DNA of 64,000 bases from an uncultured Paracoccaceae bacterium (GTDB lineage Bacteria; Pseudomonadota; Alphaproteobacteria; Rhodobacterales; Rhodobacteraceae), in NCBI GenBank assembly GCA_937916485.1, contig CALFSV010000411.1, positions 1-64,000 of the forward strand. The letters run 5' to 3'. This document shows, in pieces, positions 26,084-36,672 of this stretch (position 1 is the stretch's first letter; each line of letters starts with the position of its first letter). The translations under genes and the position numbers were made by a program. Below the pieces are notes generated by a model, which worked only from the letters and a program-made list of their open reading frames with translations, ran no database searches and was not told the DNA's origin.

Positions 26084-28942
26084 ATGGCTGAACAGAAATT
26101 TATCGAGGTTCGCGGCGCACGCGAACACAACCTCAAGAACGTGGATGTCGATATTCCGCGCGATCAGCTTGTGGTGATCACGGGACTGTCCGGATCGGGC
26201 AAGTCCTCCTTGGCGTTTGACACCATCTATGCCGAAGGTCAGCGGCGCTATGTCGAAAGCCTGTCGGCCTATGCCCGCCAGTTCCTTGACATGATGGAAA
26301 AGCCCGATGTGGATCACATCAGCGGGCTGAGCCCGGCGATTTCTATCGAACAGAAAACGACGTCGAAAAACCCCCGATCAACCGTCGGCACGGTGACCGA
26401 GATTTATGACTACCTGCGCCTGTTGTTCGCCCGCGCCGGCACCCCTTACAGCCCCGCCACCGGCCTGCCGATCGAGGCGCAGCAAGTGCAGGACATGGTC
26501 GATCGGGTCATGGCCATGGACGAGGGGACGCGGGGCTACCTGCTGGCCCCCATCATCCGTGACCGCAAGGGCGAGTATCGCAAGGAATTCCTTGAGCTGC
26601 GCAAGCAGGGTTTTCAACGCGTCAAGGTGGATGGCCAGTTCTACGAGCTGGATGAACCGCCGACGCTGGACAAGAAGTTCCGCCACGACATCGATGTGGT
26701 TGTTGACCGGATCGTGGTCCGCGAGGGGCTGGAAACCCGGCTGGCCGACAGCTTTCGCACGGCACTTGATCTGGCCGACGGTATCGCGATCCTTGAGACC
26801 GCGCCGAGCGAGGGCGAACCGGAACGCTTGACCTTTTCCGAGAAATTCGCCTGTCCCGTCAGCGGGTTCACCATCCCCGAGATCGAGCCGCGCCTGTTCT
26901 CGTTCAACGCGCCCTTTGGGGCCTGCCCATCCTGCGACGGCCTTGGGGTAGAGCTGTTCTTTGATGAACGCCTTGTCGTGCCGGACGTGACCCTCAAGAT
27001 CGCGGACGGGGCGCTGGCGCCGTGGCGCAAGGGCAAATCACCCTATTTCCTGCAAACCATAGAGGCGATTGCCAAGCATTACGGGTTCAACAAGAACGCT
27101 CGCTGGAAGGACCTTGATGAGAAGGTGCAGGAGGTGTTCCTGCGCGGCTCTGGCACCGAGGAAATCCAGTTTCGCTATGACGAAGGCGGCCGGGTCTATC
27201 AGGTCAAACGGGCCTTTGAAGGCGTCATCCCCAACATGGAACGCCGCTACCGCGAGACCGATAGCAACTGGATCCGCGAAGAGTTTGAGCAGTACCAGAA
27301 CAACCGCTCTTGCGGGACGTGCAATGGCTACCGCCTGCGGGAAGAGGCGCTGGCCGTCAAGATCGGTGGCCTTCACGTGGGTCAGGTTGTCCGGATGTCG
27401 ATCCGCGAGGCCTATGACTGGTGCCTGACCGTTCCCGAAAGCCTGTCCAACCAGAAAAACGAGATTGCCCGCGCCATCCTCAAGGAAATCCGTGAGCGTC
27501 TCGGCTTTCTGAACAATGTGGGCCTTGAGTATCTGACGCTCAGCCGCAATTCCGGCACCCTTTCGGGCGGCGAAAGCCAGCGGATCCGGCTGGCCAGCCA
27601 GATCGGGTCGGGCCTGACGGGCGTTCTTTATGTGCTTGATGAGCCGTCTATCGGTCTGCACCAACGCGACAACGACCGTCTTTTGACCACCCTCAAGAAC
27701 CTGCGCGATCAGGGGAATACCGTGATCGTCGTCGAACACGACGAAGAGGCGATCCGCGAGGCCGACTATGTCTTTGACATCGGTCCTGGGGCAGGGGTCC
27801 ACGGCGGGCGGATCGTGTCCAAGGGCACCCCGGCCGAGATCATGGCTGATGCCGCCTCGATCACCGGGCAATACCTTTCGGGCGGCCGTGAGATCAGCGT
27901 GCCCGCAACGCGCCGCAAGGGGAATGGCAAGAAGCTGTCCGTCATCAAGGCGACGGGCAACAACCTGCGCGATGTCTCGGTCGACTTTCCTCTGGGCAAG
28001 TTTGTCTGCGTGACCGGCGTGTCGGGCGGCGGCAAGTCGACCCTGACGATCGAGACGCTTTACAAGAACGCCGCGGTCAAGCTGAACGGCGCCCGCGAAA
28101 CACCCGGCCCCTGCGAGACGATCAAGGGGTTCGAGCATCTCGACAAGGTCATCGACATTGACCAACGCCCCATCGGCCGGACCCCCCGGTCCAACCCGGC
28201 CACCTATACCGGGGCCTTTACCCCGATCCGCGACTGGTTCGCCGGCCTGCCCGAATCCAAGGCGCGTGGTTACAAGCCCGGGCGGTTCTCTTTCAACGTC
28301 AAGGGCGGGCGCTGCGAGGCCTGCCAGGGCGATGGCCTGATCAAGATCGAGATGCACTTTCTGCCCGACGTCTATGTCATGTGCGAGACCTGCAAAGGTG
28401 CGCGCTACAACCGCGAAACCCTGGAAGTTCGTTTTAAAGGCAAGAGCATAGCCGACGTTCTTGATATGACGGTCGAAGACGCGCAAGAGTTCTTCAAGGC
28501 CGTTCCCAGCATCCGCGAAAAGATGGATGCGCTGGTGCAGGTGGGTCTGGGCTATATCAAGGTCGGTCAGCCTGCCACCACCCTGTCGGGGGGCGAGGCG
28601 CAGCGTGTGAAGCTGTCGAAGGAGTTGGCGCGGAGGTCCACAGGCCGCACCCTCTACATTCTGGACGAGCCGACGACCGGCCTGCATTTCGAAGATGTGA
28701 AAAAGCTTCTCGAGGTGCTGCACCATCTGGTCGATCAGGGCAATTCGATGATCGTCATCGAACACAACCTTGATGTGGTCAAAACCGCCGACTGGATTGT
28801 CGATATCGGCCCAGAGGGCGGCGATGGCGGGGGCATGGTCGTGGCGACCGGCACCCCCGAAGAGGTGGCCGCCGTAACTTCAAGCCACACCGGGCATTAT
28901 CTTGGCCCGATGCTCAAACCTCGCAAGGTTGCAGCGGAATAA
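26084..28942 (+). CDS. uvrA: Excinuclease ABC subunit A
   Basis: DNA damage recognition ATPase of nucleotide excision repair, which loads UvrB at lesions. The 952-residue protein contains two ABC modules: Walker [10 protein letters not shown] (about 31-39) and GVSGGGKST (about 645-653), signature motifs [12 protein letters not shown] and [12 protein letters not shown], and zinc-finger CxxC pairs (CPSCDG, CGTC, CEACQG with CETCKG). The translation start follows GGGGG-TAGG. A perfect 11-bp hairpin follows the stop. I could not find a clean alphaproteobacterial LexA box upstream. Confidence 0.98.
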   Translation: MAEQKFIEVRGAREHNLKNVDVDIPRDQLVVITGLSGSGKSSLAFDTIYAEGQRRYVESLSAYARQFLDMMEKPDVDHISGLSPAISIEQKTTSKNPRSTVGTVTEIYDYLRLLFARAGTPYSPATGLPIEAQQVQDMVDRVMAMDEGTRGYLLAPIIRDRKGEYRKEFLELRKQGFQRVKVDGQFYELDEPPTLDKKFRHDIDVVVDRIVVREGLETRLADSFRTALDLADGIAILETAPSEGEPERLTFSEKFACPVSGFTIPEIEPRLFSFNAPFGACPSCDGLGVELFFDERLVVPDVTLKIADGALAPWRKGKSPYFLQTIEAIAKHYGFNKNARWKDLDEKVQEVFLRGSGTEEIQFRYDEGGRVYQVKRAFEGVIPNMERRYRETDSNWIREEFEQYQNNRSCGTCNGYRLREEALAVKIGGLHVGQVVRMSIREAYDWCLTVPESLSNQKNEIARAILKEIRERLGFLNNVGLEYLTLSRNSGTLSGGESQRIRLASQIGSGLTGVLYVLDEPSIGLHQRDNDRLLTTLKNLRDQGNTVIVVEHDEEAIREADYVFDIGPGAGVHGGRIVSKGTPAEIMADAASITGQYLSGGREISVPATRRKGNGKKLSVIKATGNNLRDVSVDFPLGKFVCVTGVSGGGKSTLTIETLYKNAAVKLNGARETPGPCETIKGFEHLDKVIDIDQRPIGRTPRSNPATYTGAFTPIRDWFAGLPESKARGYKPGRFSFNVKGGRCEACQGDGLIKIEMHFLPDVYVMCETCKGARYNRETLEVRFKGKSIADVLDMTVEDAQEFFKAVPSIREKMDALVQVGLGYIKVGQPATTLSGGEAQRVKLSKELARRSTGRTLYILDEPTTGLHFEDVKKLLEVLHHLVDQGNSMIVIEHNLDVVKTADWIVDIGPEGGDGGGMVVATGTPEEVAAVTSSHTGHYLGPMLKPRKVAAE

Positions 28943-28954
28943 ATATAGAATACA

Positions 28955-28982
28955 ATCCCTTGCGAGCCGTTTCGCAAGGGAT
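28955..28982 (+). terminator. Terminator hairpin after uvrA
   Basis: A perfect 11-bp stem pairs 28955-28965 with 28972-28982 around a 6-base loop, 13 bases past the uvrA stop. No T run follows, so it may be a 3' stabiliser or need Rho. Confidence 0.65.
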
Positions 28983-29091
28983 GTGACCGCAATGCGTGAC
29001 GTTCAGCCCCAATCGGGTACCGGTAGGTCTGCCTTGGTGATCCTGCCGGTCCTGCATCATCCTCATGCTGCGGCGGCAGGAGCCGCCCGCA

Positions 29092-29295
29092 TCAGCTCTT
29101 GGATTTGGTGCTGATGCCAAGGATCCTGTAAAGCGGGCACATGCCCACGAGGCCGGTCACCAATGGCACAATGCCGATCAGCTTGGCATAGTGCCAAAAA
29201 CCGCCGTCTTGATCCATGAAGAACCAGCCAAGCAGGGCAACGCCGACGACGACGCGGGCAATACGGTCAAATGCGCTTTCGTTTGTGGTGAACAT
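29092..29295 (-). CDS. DUF2892 small membrane protein
   Basis: A 67-residue protein with two hydrophobic segments (about 13-29 and 37-58) and the DUF2892 pattern ending in GMCPLYRILGIST. DUF2892 domains are also found fused to rhodaneses such as YgaP and are thought to sit in the inner membrane. GGGAGATTACC precedes the ATG. An FNR-like site lies about 60 bases upstream, hinting at oxygen-responsive expression. Family assignment is good; function is unknown. Confidence 0.85.
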   Translation of the reverse strand: MFTTNESAFDRIARVVVGVALLGWFFMDQDGGFWHYAKLIGIVPLVTGLVGMCPLYRILGISTKSKS

Positions 29296-29351
29296 GGTAA
29301 TCTCCCAATTTGCATTAATTGGAAAACTAGCATGTTTGCGGAGCGCATAAA

Positions 29352-29365
29352 CTGATCTGGGTCAA
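29352..29365 (-). promoter_or_regulatory. FNR-like site upstream of the DUF2892 gene
   Basis: On the minus strand this reads TTGACCCAGATCAG, matching TTGAT-N4-ATCAA at 8 of 10 fixed positions. It lies about 57-70 bases before the DUF2892 start and overlaps the mmsB stop codon. Confidence 0.45.
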
Positions 29366-30234
29366 TCGGGGCGACTGCGTCCCAAAAATCGCGGCAGCAT
29401 CGCGCTGAAGTCCTGGCCGCGTCCGCCCTCATCCTCGACGAAGGTCCGATAAAGGCCGAGGGCTGCGGCCCCCATCGGCGTATCGGCGTCAGCGCCTGCC
29501 GCTGCCTGCTGGCTAAGTCGCAGATCCTTGAGCATCAGTTCCGCCGCAAAGCCGGGTTTGTAATCGTTATCGGCGGGTGATTTCGGGCCAACGCCGGGGG
29601 CCGGGCAATAGGCGTTGATTGACCAGGATGCCCCGGACGAGGTTGAGACCACGTCGAACATCTTTTGGCGGTCCAGCCCCAACTTGTCGGCTAGGGCAAA
29701 GGCCTCGCAGGTGGCGATCATGGTGACGCCCAGGATCATGTTGTTGCAGATCTTGGCCGCCTGCCCATTGCCCGATGGGCCACATAGAACGGCCTTCTGT
29801 CCCATGACTTCGAACAGGGGCAGGACCTTGGCAAAGGCAGCCTCGGTCCCGCCCGCCATGAAGGTCAGCGTCCCGGCCACAGCGCCGCCAATGCCGCCAG
29901 ACACAGGCGCATCGATGGCGCCCAGTCCCAGCACTTCTGCAGCCTCGGCCACGACGCGGGCGCTTTCGACGTCGACGGTTGAACAATCCAGATGGATCGC
30001 GCCCGGCGACATGGCGGCGTGCAGCTCTGCCGCGACACTGCGCAGGATCGGACCATCGGGGAGCATGGTGATGACCACCTCTGCCCCTGTCGCCGCCTCT
30101 GCCGCGCTGCCGACTACGGCGACGCCCTTGGGCCGGGCGACAAGATCAAAGCCCGCCACGTCATGCCCGGCCTTGACCAGATTGACCGCCATCGGCCCGC
30201 CCATGTTGCCCAGCCCGATAAACCCGATCTTCAT
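29362..30234 (-). CDS. mmsB: 3-hydroxyisobutyrate dehydrogenase
   Basis: NAD-dependent oxidation of 3-hydroxyisobutyrate to methylmalonate semialdehyde in valine degradation. The 290-residue protein has the N-terminal Rossmann motif GFIGLGNMGGPMA (4-16), the substrate-binding DAPVSGG segment near residue 117, and the catalytic lysine in GNGQAAKICNN (about 170). It begins with the ATG at 30234, overlapping the HIBCH stop by four bases. It is the last gene of the valine operon. Confidence 0.95.
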   Translation of the reverse strand: MKIGFIGLGNMGGPMAVNLVKAGHDVAGFDLVARPKGVAVVGSAAEAATGAEVVITMLPDGPILRSVAAELHAAMSPGAIHLDCSTVDVESARVVAEAAEVLGLGAIDAPVSGGIGGAVAGTLTFMAGGTEAAFAKVLPLFEVMGQKAVLCGPSGNGQAAKICNNMILGVTMIATCEAFALADKLGLDRQKMFDVVSTSSGASWSINAYCPAPGVGPKSPADNDYKPGFAAELMLKDLRLSQQAAAGADADTPMGAAALGLYRTFVEDEGGRGQDFSAMLPRFLGRSRPD

Positions 30235-31274
30235 GTTCTGTCCTCCAAGGTGAACGCGTCCTTGCCCAGTGGCAGGGTCATACGCAGCACATCTGCCCCA
30301 CGCAGGGCCTGCCAGTCCGCGTGCCGCCACTTCGGCTTGCGGTCCTTGTCGATGATGGCGGCCCGAATGCCTTCGAGGAAATCGCCATGCTGCATCGCCC
30401 GAAAGGTAAAGCGGAACTCTTGATCAAGCGCATTCTCAATCGTGGGGCGCTGGCGCACCCTGCGAATGATCTCAAGGCCCACGGCCATCGCCAGTGGCGC
30501 ATTGCGCGACATGAGCCTGAGGGCATGTGCGATCGGTTCGGACGGGCTATCGGGGACGGCGCGATATATATCGCCCAGACGCTCACCGCCAAAGACCTTG
30601 TCGATCTCGGACTGCCAGCCCGCCAGGCGGCTGTCGGGGGCGGGCTGGGCGGCTGCGTCGATCAAGGTCCAGTCGCCTGTCAGGGTCAGGGCGGCAATCA
30701 GGTCGGGCCAGGCCTCCTCTGGGATGTAATAGTCGGCAAAACAACAGTGGATCGCGTCGCCCGCCGCCATCCGGTCCCCGGTCAGGCCCAGATACTCGCC
30801 CAGTCGCCCCGGCGCCTGCGCCAGGATCAGGGACCCGCCCACATCGGGCACCAGCCCGATGGTGCATTCGGGCATGGCGATGCGGGAGGTGTCGCCCACC
30901 ACCCGGTGGCTGGCATGACAGCCTATCCCGACACCGCCGCCCATGGTGAAGCCCTGCAAAAAGCTGGCCACAGGTTTGGGAAAGGTGAACAGGCGGGCAT
31001 TCATCCGGTATTCATCGCGCCAGAACCTGCGTCCATAGGCATAGTCGCCCGCGATGCCGGTCGCATACATCTCGGCGATATCGCCACCCGCGCAAAAGGC
31101 CTTTTCGCCAACCGCGTCGAGGATGACCATCGCCACATCAGGGTCATCGGCCCAACGGATCAGGGCAGCGTCGATGGCCAGACACATGTCATAGGTCATG
31201 GCATTCAAGGCCTGCGGCCGGTCAAGGGTGATGCGGCCCACCTTGCCCTCTTTGCGGATGATGCAATCGGTCAT
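30231..31274 (-). CDS. 3-hydroxyisobutyryl-CoA hydrolase
   Basis: Crotonase-fold thioesterase that releases 3-hydroxyisobutyrate from its CoA ester in valine degradation. The 347-residue length and the motifs AFCAGGDIAEMY (about 61-72), QGFTMGGGVGIG (oxyanion hole) and MPECTIGLVPDVGGS (about 134-148) are characteristic of HIBCH rather than of shorter enoyl-CoA hydratases. Four-base overlaps with both the upstream acyl-CoA dehydrogenase and downstream mmsB show a tightly coupled operon and support the assignment. Confidence 0.93.
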   Translation of the reverse strand: MTDCIIRKEGKVGRITLDRPQALNAMTYDMCLAIDAALIRWADDPDVAMVILDAVGEKAFCAGGDIAEMYATGIAGDYAYGRRFWRDEYRMNARLFTFPKPVASFLQGFTMGGGVGIGCHASHRVVGDTSRIAMPECTIGLVPDVGGSLILAQAPGRLGEYLGLTGDRMAAGDAIHCCFADYYIPEEAWPDLIAALTLTGDWTLIDAAAQPAPDSRLAGWQSEIDKVFGGERLGDIYRAVPDSPSEPIAHALRLMSRNAPLAMAVGLEIIRRVRQRPTIENALDQEFRFTFRAMQHGDFLEGIRAAIIDKDRKPKWRHADWQALRGADVLRMTLPLGKDAFTLEDRT

Positions 31275-32401
31275 CGCCCCACCAATCCCCGCGCCACGAT
31301 CAGTCGCATGATTTCATTCGTGCCTTCGAGGATCTGGTGCACCCGCAGATCCCGAACGATCTTTTCGATCCCGTAGTCCGCCAGATAGCCGTAACCACCG
31401 TGCAGTTGCAGGCATTGATCGGCAACACTGCTGCCTGTCTCTGTCACCAGCTTCTTCGCCATCGCACAGAAAACGGTGGCATCGGGGTGCCCTTCGTCAA
31501 GTTTCCACGCCGCTTGGCGCAGGAAGGTTCGGGCGGACTGCATCTCGATCTCCATATCGGCCAGGCGGAACTGAAGACCCTGGAACCGGTCGATGGGCTG
31601 ACCAAAGGCCTGCCGCTCGGCCATGTAGGTCAGCGTCGTTTCAAGTGCCCATTGGGCGGCACCCAGCGAACAGGCCGCGATGTTGAGCCGGCCGCCATCA
31701 AGGCCCGCCATGGCATAGCGAAAGCCTTGACCCTCTTTGCCCAGCAGGGTCGCCGGGCAGGCGTCCATTTGCACTTGCCGGGTCGGTTGCGCGCGCCAGC
31801 CCATCTTGTCCTCAAGCCCGCCAAAGGACAGGCCTGGGGCATCGTTGTCGACAAGAAAGGCACTGATCCCGTCCGCGCCCTCACCGCCGGTGCGGGCCAT
31901 GACGATATAGGCATCCGAATAGCCCCCGCCAGAGATGAAGGCCTTGGTCCCTGTCAGGGCAAAGCCGTCGCCCGACGGCGTGGCCCGGGTCCGCAGGGCG
32001 GCGGCGTCCGAGCCGCTGCCCGGTTCCGTCAGGCAGTATGAGACCGCCCGCTTCATACTGACGACGTCATTCAGATAGCGGCTGCGCAGGGCGGCAGAGC
32101 CGTAGTTGTCGATCATTCGGGCGCACATGTTGTGGATCGACAGGAACGCCGCGACCGAGGGGCAGGACCGGGACAGGGCCTCGAACACCAGCGTTGCGTC
32201 AACGCGGGACAGGCCCGACCCGCCTGCATCCTCGCTCACGTAAAGCCCGCCAAACCCCAGTTCGGCGAGTTTGGGCCACAGTGCCTTGGGGATCAGGCCA
32301 TCGGCCTCCCACGCCCGGGCATGGGGCGCAATCTCGGCCTCGCCAAAGGCGCGGGCCATGTCAAAGATGGCCGATTGCTCGTCCGACAGCGCAAAATCCA
32401 T
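31271..32401 (-). CDS. Isobutyryl-CoA dehydrogenase (acyl-CoA dehydrogenase family)
   Basis: FAD enzyme of 376 residues that oxidises an acyl-CoA to the 2,3-enoyl-CoA. Family marks are SYCLTEPGSGSDAA (about 123-136), QLHGGYGYL, and the catalytic Glu in LEGTNEIMRL near the C-terminus. Sequence alone would allow several short-chain substrates. Its place directly before HIBCH and mmsB makes isobutyryl-CoA of the valine pathway the likely substrate. No enoyl-CoA hydratase for methacrylyl-CoA is present in the cluster. Confidence 0.9.
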   Translation of the reverse strand: MDFALSDEQSAIFDMARAFGEAEIAPHARAWEADGLIPKALWPKLAELGFGGLYVSEDAGGSGLSRVDATLVFEALSRSCPSVAAFLSIHNMCARMIDNYGSAALRSRYLNDVVSMKRAVSYCLTEPGSGSDAAALRTRATPSGDGFALTGTKAFISGGGYSDAYIVMARTGGEGADGISAFLVDNDAPGLSFGGLEDKMGWRAQPTRQVQMDACPATLLGKEGQGFRYAMAGLDGGRLNIAACSLGAAQWALETTLTYMAERQAFGQPIDRFQGLQFRLADMEIEMQSARTFLRQAAWKLDEGHPDATVFCAMAKKLVTETGSSVADQCLQLHGGYGYLADYGIEKIVRDLRVHQILEGTNEIMRLIVARGLVGR

Positions 32402-32474
32402 GGGGCGTCCTCAGCGGGTATTCAGCCCCGCCTTGATCGCGGTTTGGCCCCTGATTGGCAAGGCCAGAGCGGCG

Positions 32475-33407
32475 TCAGAACGCGACCTGATCGCCGCCCT
32501 TGAGGTCAAGGATCTCGCGGGCCTCATCAGAGTTTGCTACAGACATCCCCATGCTTTCAATCAGTTGCCGGGCAAGGGTAACCTGATCGGCGTTCGATTT
32601 GGCGAGCTTTCCGGGACCCGCCCAGATCGAATCCTCTAGTCCCACGCGGACGTTGCCCCCCAGCGCGATCGACTGCGCTGCAACCCGCATCTGGCTGGCA
32701 CCGGCCCCCAGAACCGACCAGCGGTAGTCGTCGCCAAACAGGCGGTCGGCGGTCCGGCGCATGTGCATGACGTCTTCGGGATGTGGACCGATGCCGCCCA
32801 ACAGGCCGAAGACGGATTGGATGAACAGCGGACCCTTGACCAGCCCACGGTCATAAAAGTGTTTCAGGTTATAGAGATGCGAGATGTCGTAGCATTCAAA
32901 CTCGAACCGTGTCCCGTTCTCGGCGCAGGTGCGAAGGATGTATTCGATATCCTTGAACGAGTTGCGGAAAACGAGGTCGCGAGAGTTCTCAAGATGCTCG
33001 CGCTCCCACTCAAATTGGAAATCTTTGTATTTATCAAGAAGGTGATAGAGGCCAAAGTTAAAGCTACCCATATTCAGCGAAGCCACTTCGGGCTTGAAGG
33101 TTGCGGCCGGTTTCACCCGCTCTTCCACCTTCATGAAGGGGCTGCCGCCGGTGGTGATGTTGAGGGCAGCATTGGTCTGCTGCTTGATCCGGCCAAGGAA
33201 GGGGGCAAAGGCCTCGGGCGTCTGGTCGGGGCGGCCGTCCTCAGGGTTGCGGGCGTGCAGGTGCAGGATGGCGGCCCCGGCCTCGGCGGCACGCAGGGCG
33301 TCGGCTGTGATCTCGTCGGGGGTGATCGGCAGATAGGGCGACATCGAGGGGGTATGGATCGCGCCCGTCACGGCGCAGGTGATGATGACCTTGCGGGATT
33401 TTGCCAA
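32475..33407 (-). CDS. BKACE (DUF849) beta-keto acid cleavage enzyme
   Basis: Zinc enzyme of the BKACE family, which cleaves beta-keto acids with acetyl-CoA to give acetoacetate and a new CoA ester. The first known member acts on 3-keto-5-aminohexanoate in lysine fermentation. Zinc ligands are the two histidines in LHLHARNP (about 47-54), with NITTGG and the C-terminal GGNVRVGLEDS also present. I place the start at TTG 33407, five bases after a GGAGGA sequence. It leads the operon with the acyl-CoA dehydrogenase. The true substrate is unknown and may lie outside valine degradation. Confidence 0.85.
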   Translation of the reverse strand: MAKSRKVIITCAVTGAIHTPSMSPYLPITPDEITADALRAAEAGAAILHLHARNPEDGRPDQTPEAFAPFLGRIKQQTNAALNITTGGSPFMKVEERVKPAATFKPEVASLNMGSFNFGLYHLLDKYKDFQFEWEREHLENSRDLVFRNSFKDIEYILRTCAENGTRFEFECYDISHLYNLKHFYDRGLVKGPLFIQSVFGLLGGIGPHPEDVMHMRRTADRLFGDDYRWSVLGAGASQMRVAAQSIALGGNVRVGLEDSIWAGPGKLAKSNADQVTLARQLIESMGMSVANSDEAREILDLKGGDQVAF

Positions 33408-33523
33408 TGTGTCCTCCAATACGTTCTGTAAAGCTGCGAGGATGCTGCCCGATGATCCAGCTTAGCGCCATGGTTTTGAGGCCACTGTTCCGCACAGCGC
33501 GACCCGAAGCGTGATCAAACGGA

Positions 33524-33553
33524 AAGAGGGGGCGACTTTCGTCACCCCCTCTT
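33524..33553 (-). terminator. Hairpin after mmsA
   Basis: A 9-bp stem (AAGAGGGGG/CCCCCTCTT) pairs 33524-33532 with 33545-33553, about 30 bases past the mmsA stop. It separates mmsA from the BKACE-led operon and is followed by a weak T-rich stretch on the minus strand. Confidence 0.6.
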
Positions 33554-33581
33554 GGGTCATTATGCCATTTTGGCGCCTGGC

Positions 33582-35081
<1,500 letters not shown>

Positions 35082-35165
35082 GGTGGTCCCTTTCCTCAGG
35101 CGTCTGGCCTGTTGTCTTGGGCGCAGTTTACGCTTGCCTTTGCTGCGGGAACAGAGAGAGTTCGT

Positions 35166-35178
35166 CAAAATCATTTTG
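35166..35178. promoter_or_regulatory. Palindromic candidate operator between mmsA and lysR
   Basis: A perfect 6+6 palindrome with a one-base centre (CAAAAT-C-ATTTTG) lies in the 115-base divergent region, 19 bases before the LysR gene start. It is a plausible regulator binding site for autorepression or mmsA control; no binding evidence is available. Confidence 0.4.
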
Positions 35179-35196
35179 CAGGAATGCAGGTACGAT

Positions 35197-36087
35197 ATGG
35201 TCGATTGGGATGACATACGGGTATTTCTGTCGGTGGCGAGGGCCGAAAGCCTGACCGGGGCGGGCCGCCTTTTGCGGATGGACCCCGCCACGGTGGGCCG
35301 TCGCGTCGCCCGGCTGGAAGAGCGGCTGGGCACCTCCCTTTTTGCCAAGTCGCCCCAGGGATACGCCCTTACTGACAGGGGCCTTGCCCTGCGTGACCAC
35401 GCCGCCGCCGCCGAGGCCGCGTTGCGCGAGGGGCTGGCAGAGGGGGCGACGGGCGAGGGGCTTTCGGGCCAGATCAGGATCGGGGCGCCGGACGGCTGCG
35501 CCAACTTTCTGCTCCCCCAGGTCTGCGCGGCGATCCAGCGCGACAATCCCGGGCTTGAGGTGCAGGTGTTGGCGCTGCCCCGCGTCGTCAACCTGTCCAA
35601 GCGAGAGGCGGATATGGCGATCACGGTCAGCCCGCCCGATGCGGGTCGTCTGACGGTGCAGAAGATCACCGACTACCGGCTGCATCTTGCCATGCGGCGC
35701 GAGGTAAGTCCGATCAAGACGCTAGAGGACCTGAAGGGCAGACCTGTCGTCGGCTACATCCCCGACATGATCTTTGACAAGGAGCTGGATTACCTTGGCG
35801 CCCTTGGGGCGCAGGGCGTGCAGATGGCCTCCAACTCTGTCTCGGTCCAGTTGCAGATGCTGCGGCAGGGGGGCGTTGGGATCGTCCATGACTTTGCACT
35901 GCCCTTTGCTCCGGAACTGGTCCGGGTGCTGACCGACAGCGTTTCCCTGACCCGCGCCTTTCACCTTGTGCGCCACGCAGCGGACCGGCGGTCAGACCGG
36001 ATCAACCGGTTTGCGACCGCCCTGATCGCCGGACTGCGGGCCGAGGTGACGCGGCTTGAGGAATTGGCAAGCTTGACAGGGGGGTAA
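35197..36087 (+). CDS. LysR-type regulator, probably of valine catabolism
   Basis: A 296-residue LysR transcription factor with an N-terminal winged helix (about 1-60, DDIRVFLSVARAESLTGAG) and a periplasmic-binding-like effector domain (about 90-290). It is divergent from mmsA with a 115-base shared region, the typical arrangement for a regulator of the neighbouring operon. I place the start at ATG 35197, where the LysR similarity begins; the longer frame to 35080 is probably untranslated. The effector may be a valine pathway intermediate, which is an inference from position. Confidence 0.88.
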   Translation: MVDWDDIRVFLSVARAESLTGAGRLLRMDPATVGRRVARLEERLGTSLFAKSPQGYALTDRGLALRDHAAAAEAALREGLAEGATGEGLSGQIRIGAPDGCANFLLPQVCAAIQRDNPGLEVQVLALPRVVNLSKREADMAITVSPPDAGRLTVQKITDYRLHLAMRREVSPIKTLEDLKGRPVVGYIPDMIFDKELDYLGALGAQGVQMASNSVSVQLQMLRQGGVGIVHDFALPFAPELVRVLTDSVSLTRAFHLVRHAADRRSDRINRFATALIAGLRAEVTRLEELASLTGG

Positions 36088-36137
36088 GCGCTCGCCACGC
36101 TTCAACTCCAACGCGACTTTTGAGGAGGAGACTCGCG

Positions 36138-36572
36138 ATGCTTGTCCAGCAGATCCTGAATTCCAAGGCCGATACCGGCGTGATGACAGTCCGACCCGAC
36201 ATGACTGTCAGCCAAGTCGTCGCTCTTTTGTCCGAGAAACGGATTGGGGCGGTGGTCGTCTCGGCCAATGGTGAGACGGCCGACGGCATCTTGTCAGAGC
36301 GCGACATCGTCCGCGAAATCGGCCGCAGGGGCGCTGTCTGCATGTCCGAATCTGCTGGCGACATGATGACCAAAAAGCTTGTCACCTGTAATGTCCGAGA
36401 CGACGCCAACGAGGTGCTCGAGATGATGACCAACGGCCGCTTTCGCCATCTTCCCGTCGTCGAAGGGGACAAGATGGTTGGGCTGATTTCCATCGGAGAT
36501 GTCGTCAAGGCGCGTCTTGCAGAGCTGTCGATGGAGAAGAAGGCCCTCGAAGGCATGATCATGGGCCACTAG
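36138..36572 (+). CDS. Tandem CBS-domain protein
   Basis: A 144-residue protein made of two CBS domains (about 8-65 and 75-130). CBS pairs bind adenine nucleotides or similar ligands and sense energy state. There is no other domain attached. The start ATG 36138 follows a strong GAGGAGGAG eight bases upstream. It stands 50 bases after the LysR gene and 100 before coaD on the same strand. Partner unknown. Confidence 0.87.
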   Translation: MLVQQILNSKADTGVMTVRPDMTVSQVVALLSEKRIGAVVVSANGETADGILSERDIVREIGRRGAVCMSESAGDMMTKKLVTCNVRDDANEVLEMMTNGRFRHLPVVEGDKMVGLISIGDVVKARLAELSMEKKALEGMIMGH

Positions 36573-36672
36573 CCAACTTCCTGCTCAAGACCTCTTGCAA
36601 AGGCGGGCGCAATATTGTTGCGTGCCCCCGAAATCAATGGCCGAAGCTGACTGGCCCAGAATGAGGACCGCC

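Noticed and set aside
28983..29114. Plus-strand frame between uvrA and the DUF2892 gene
   Set aside because: It has no ribosome site, overlaps the DUF2892 gene antisense and has no recognisable features.
35082..35669. N-terminal extension of MmsA to 35669
   Set aside because: The extension runs through the LysR gene and has no aldehyde dehydrogenase character; family similarity starts at 35081.
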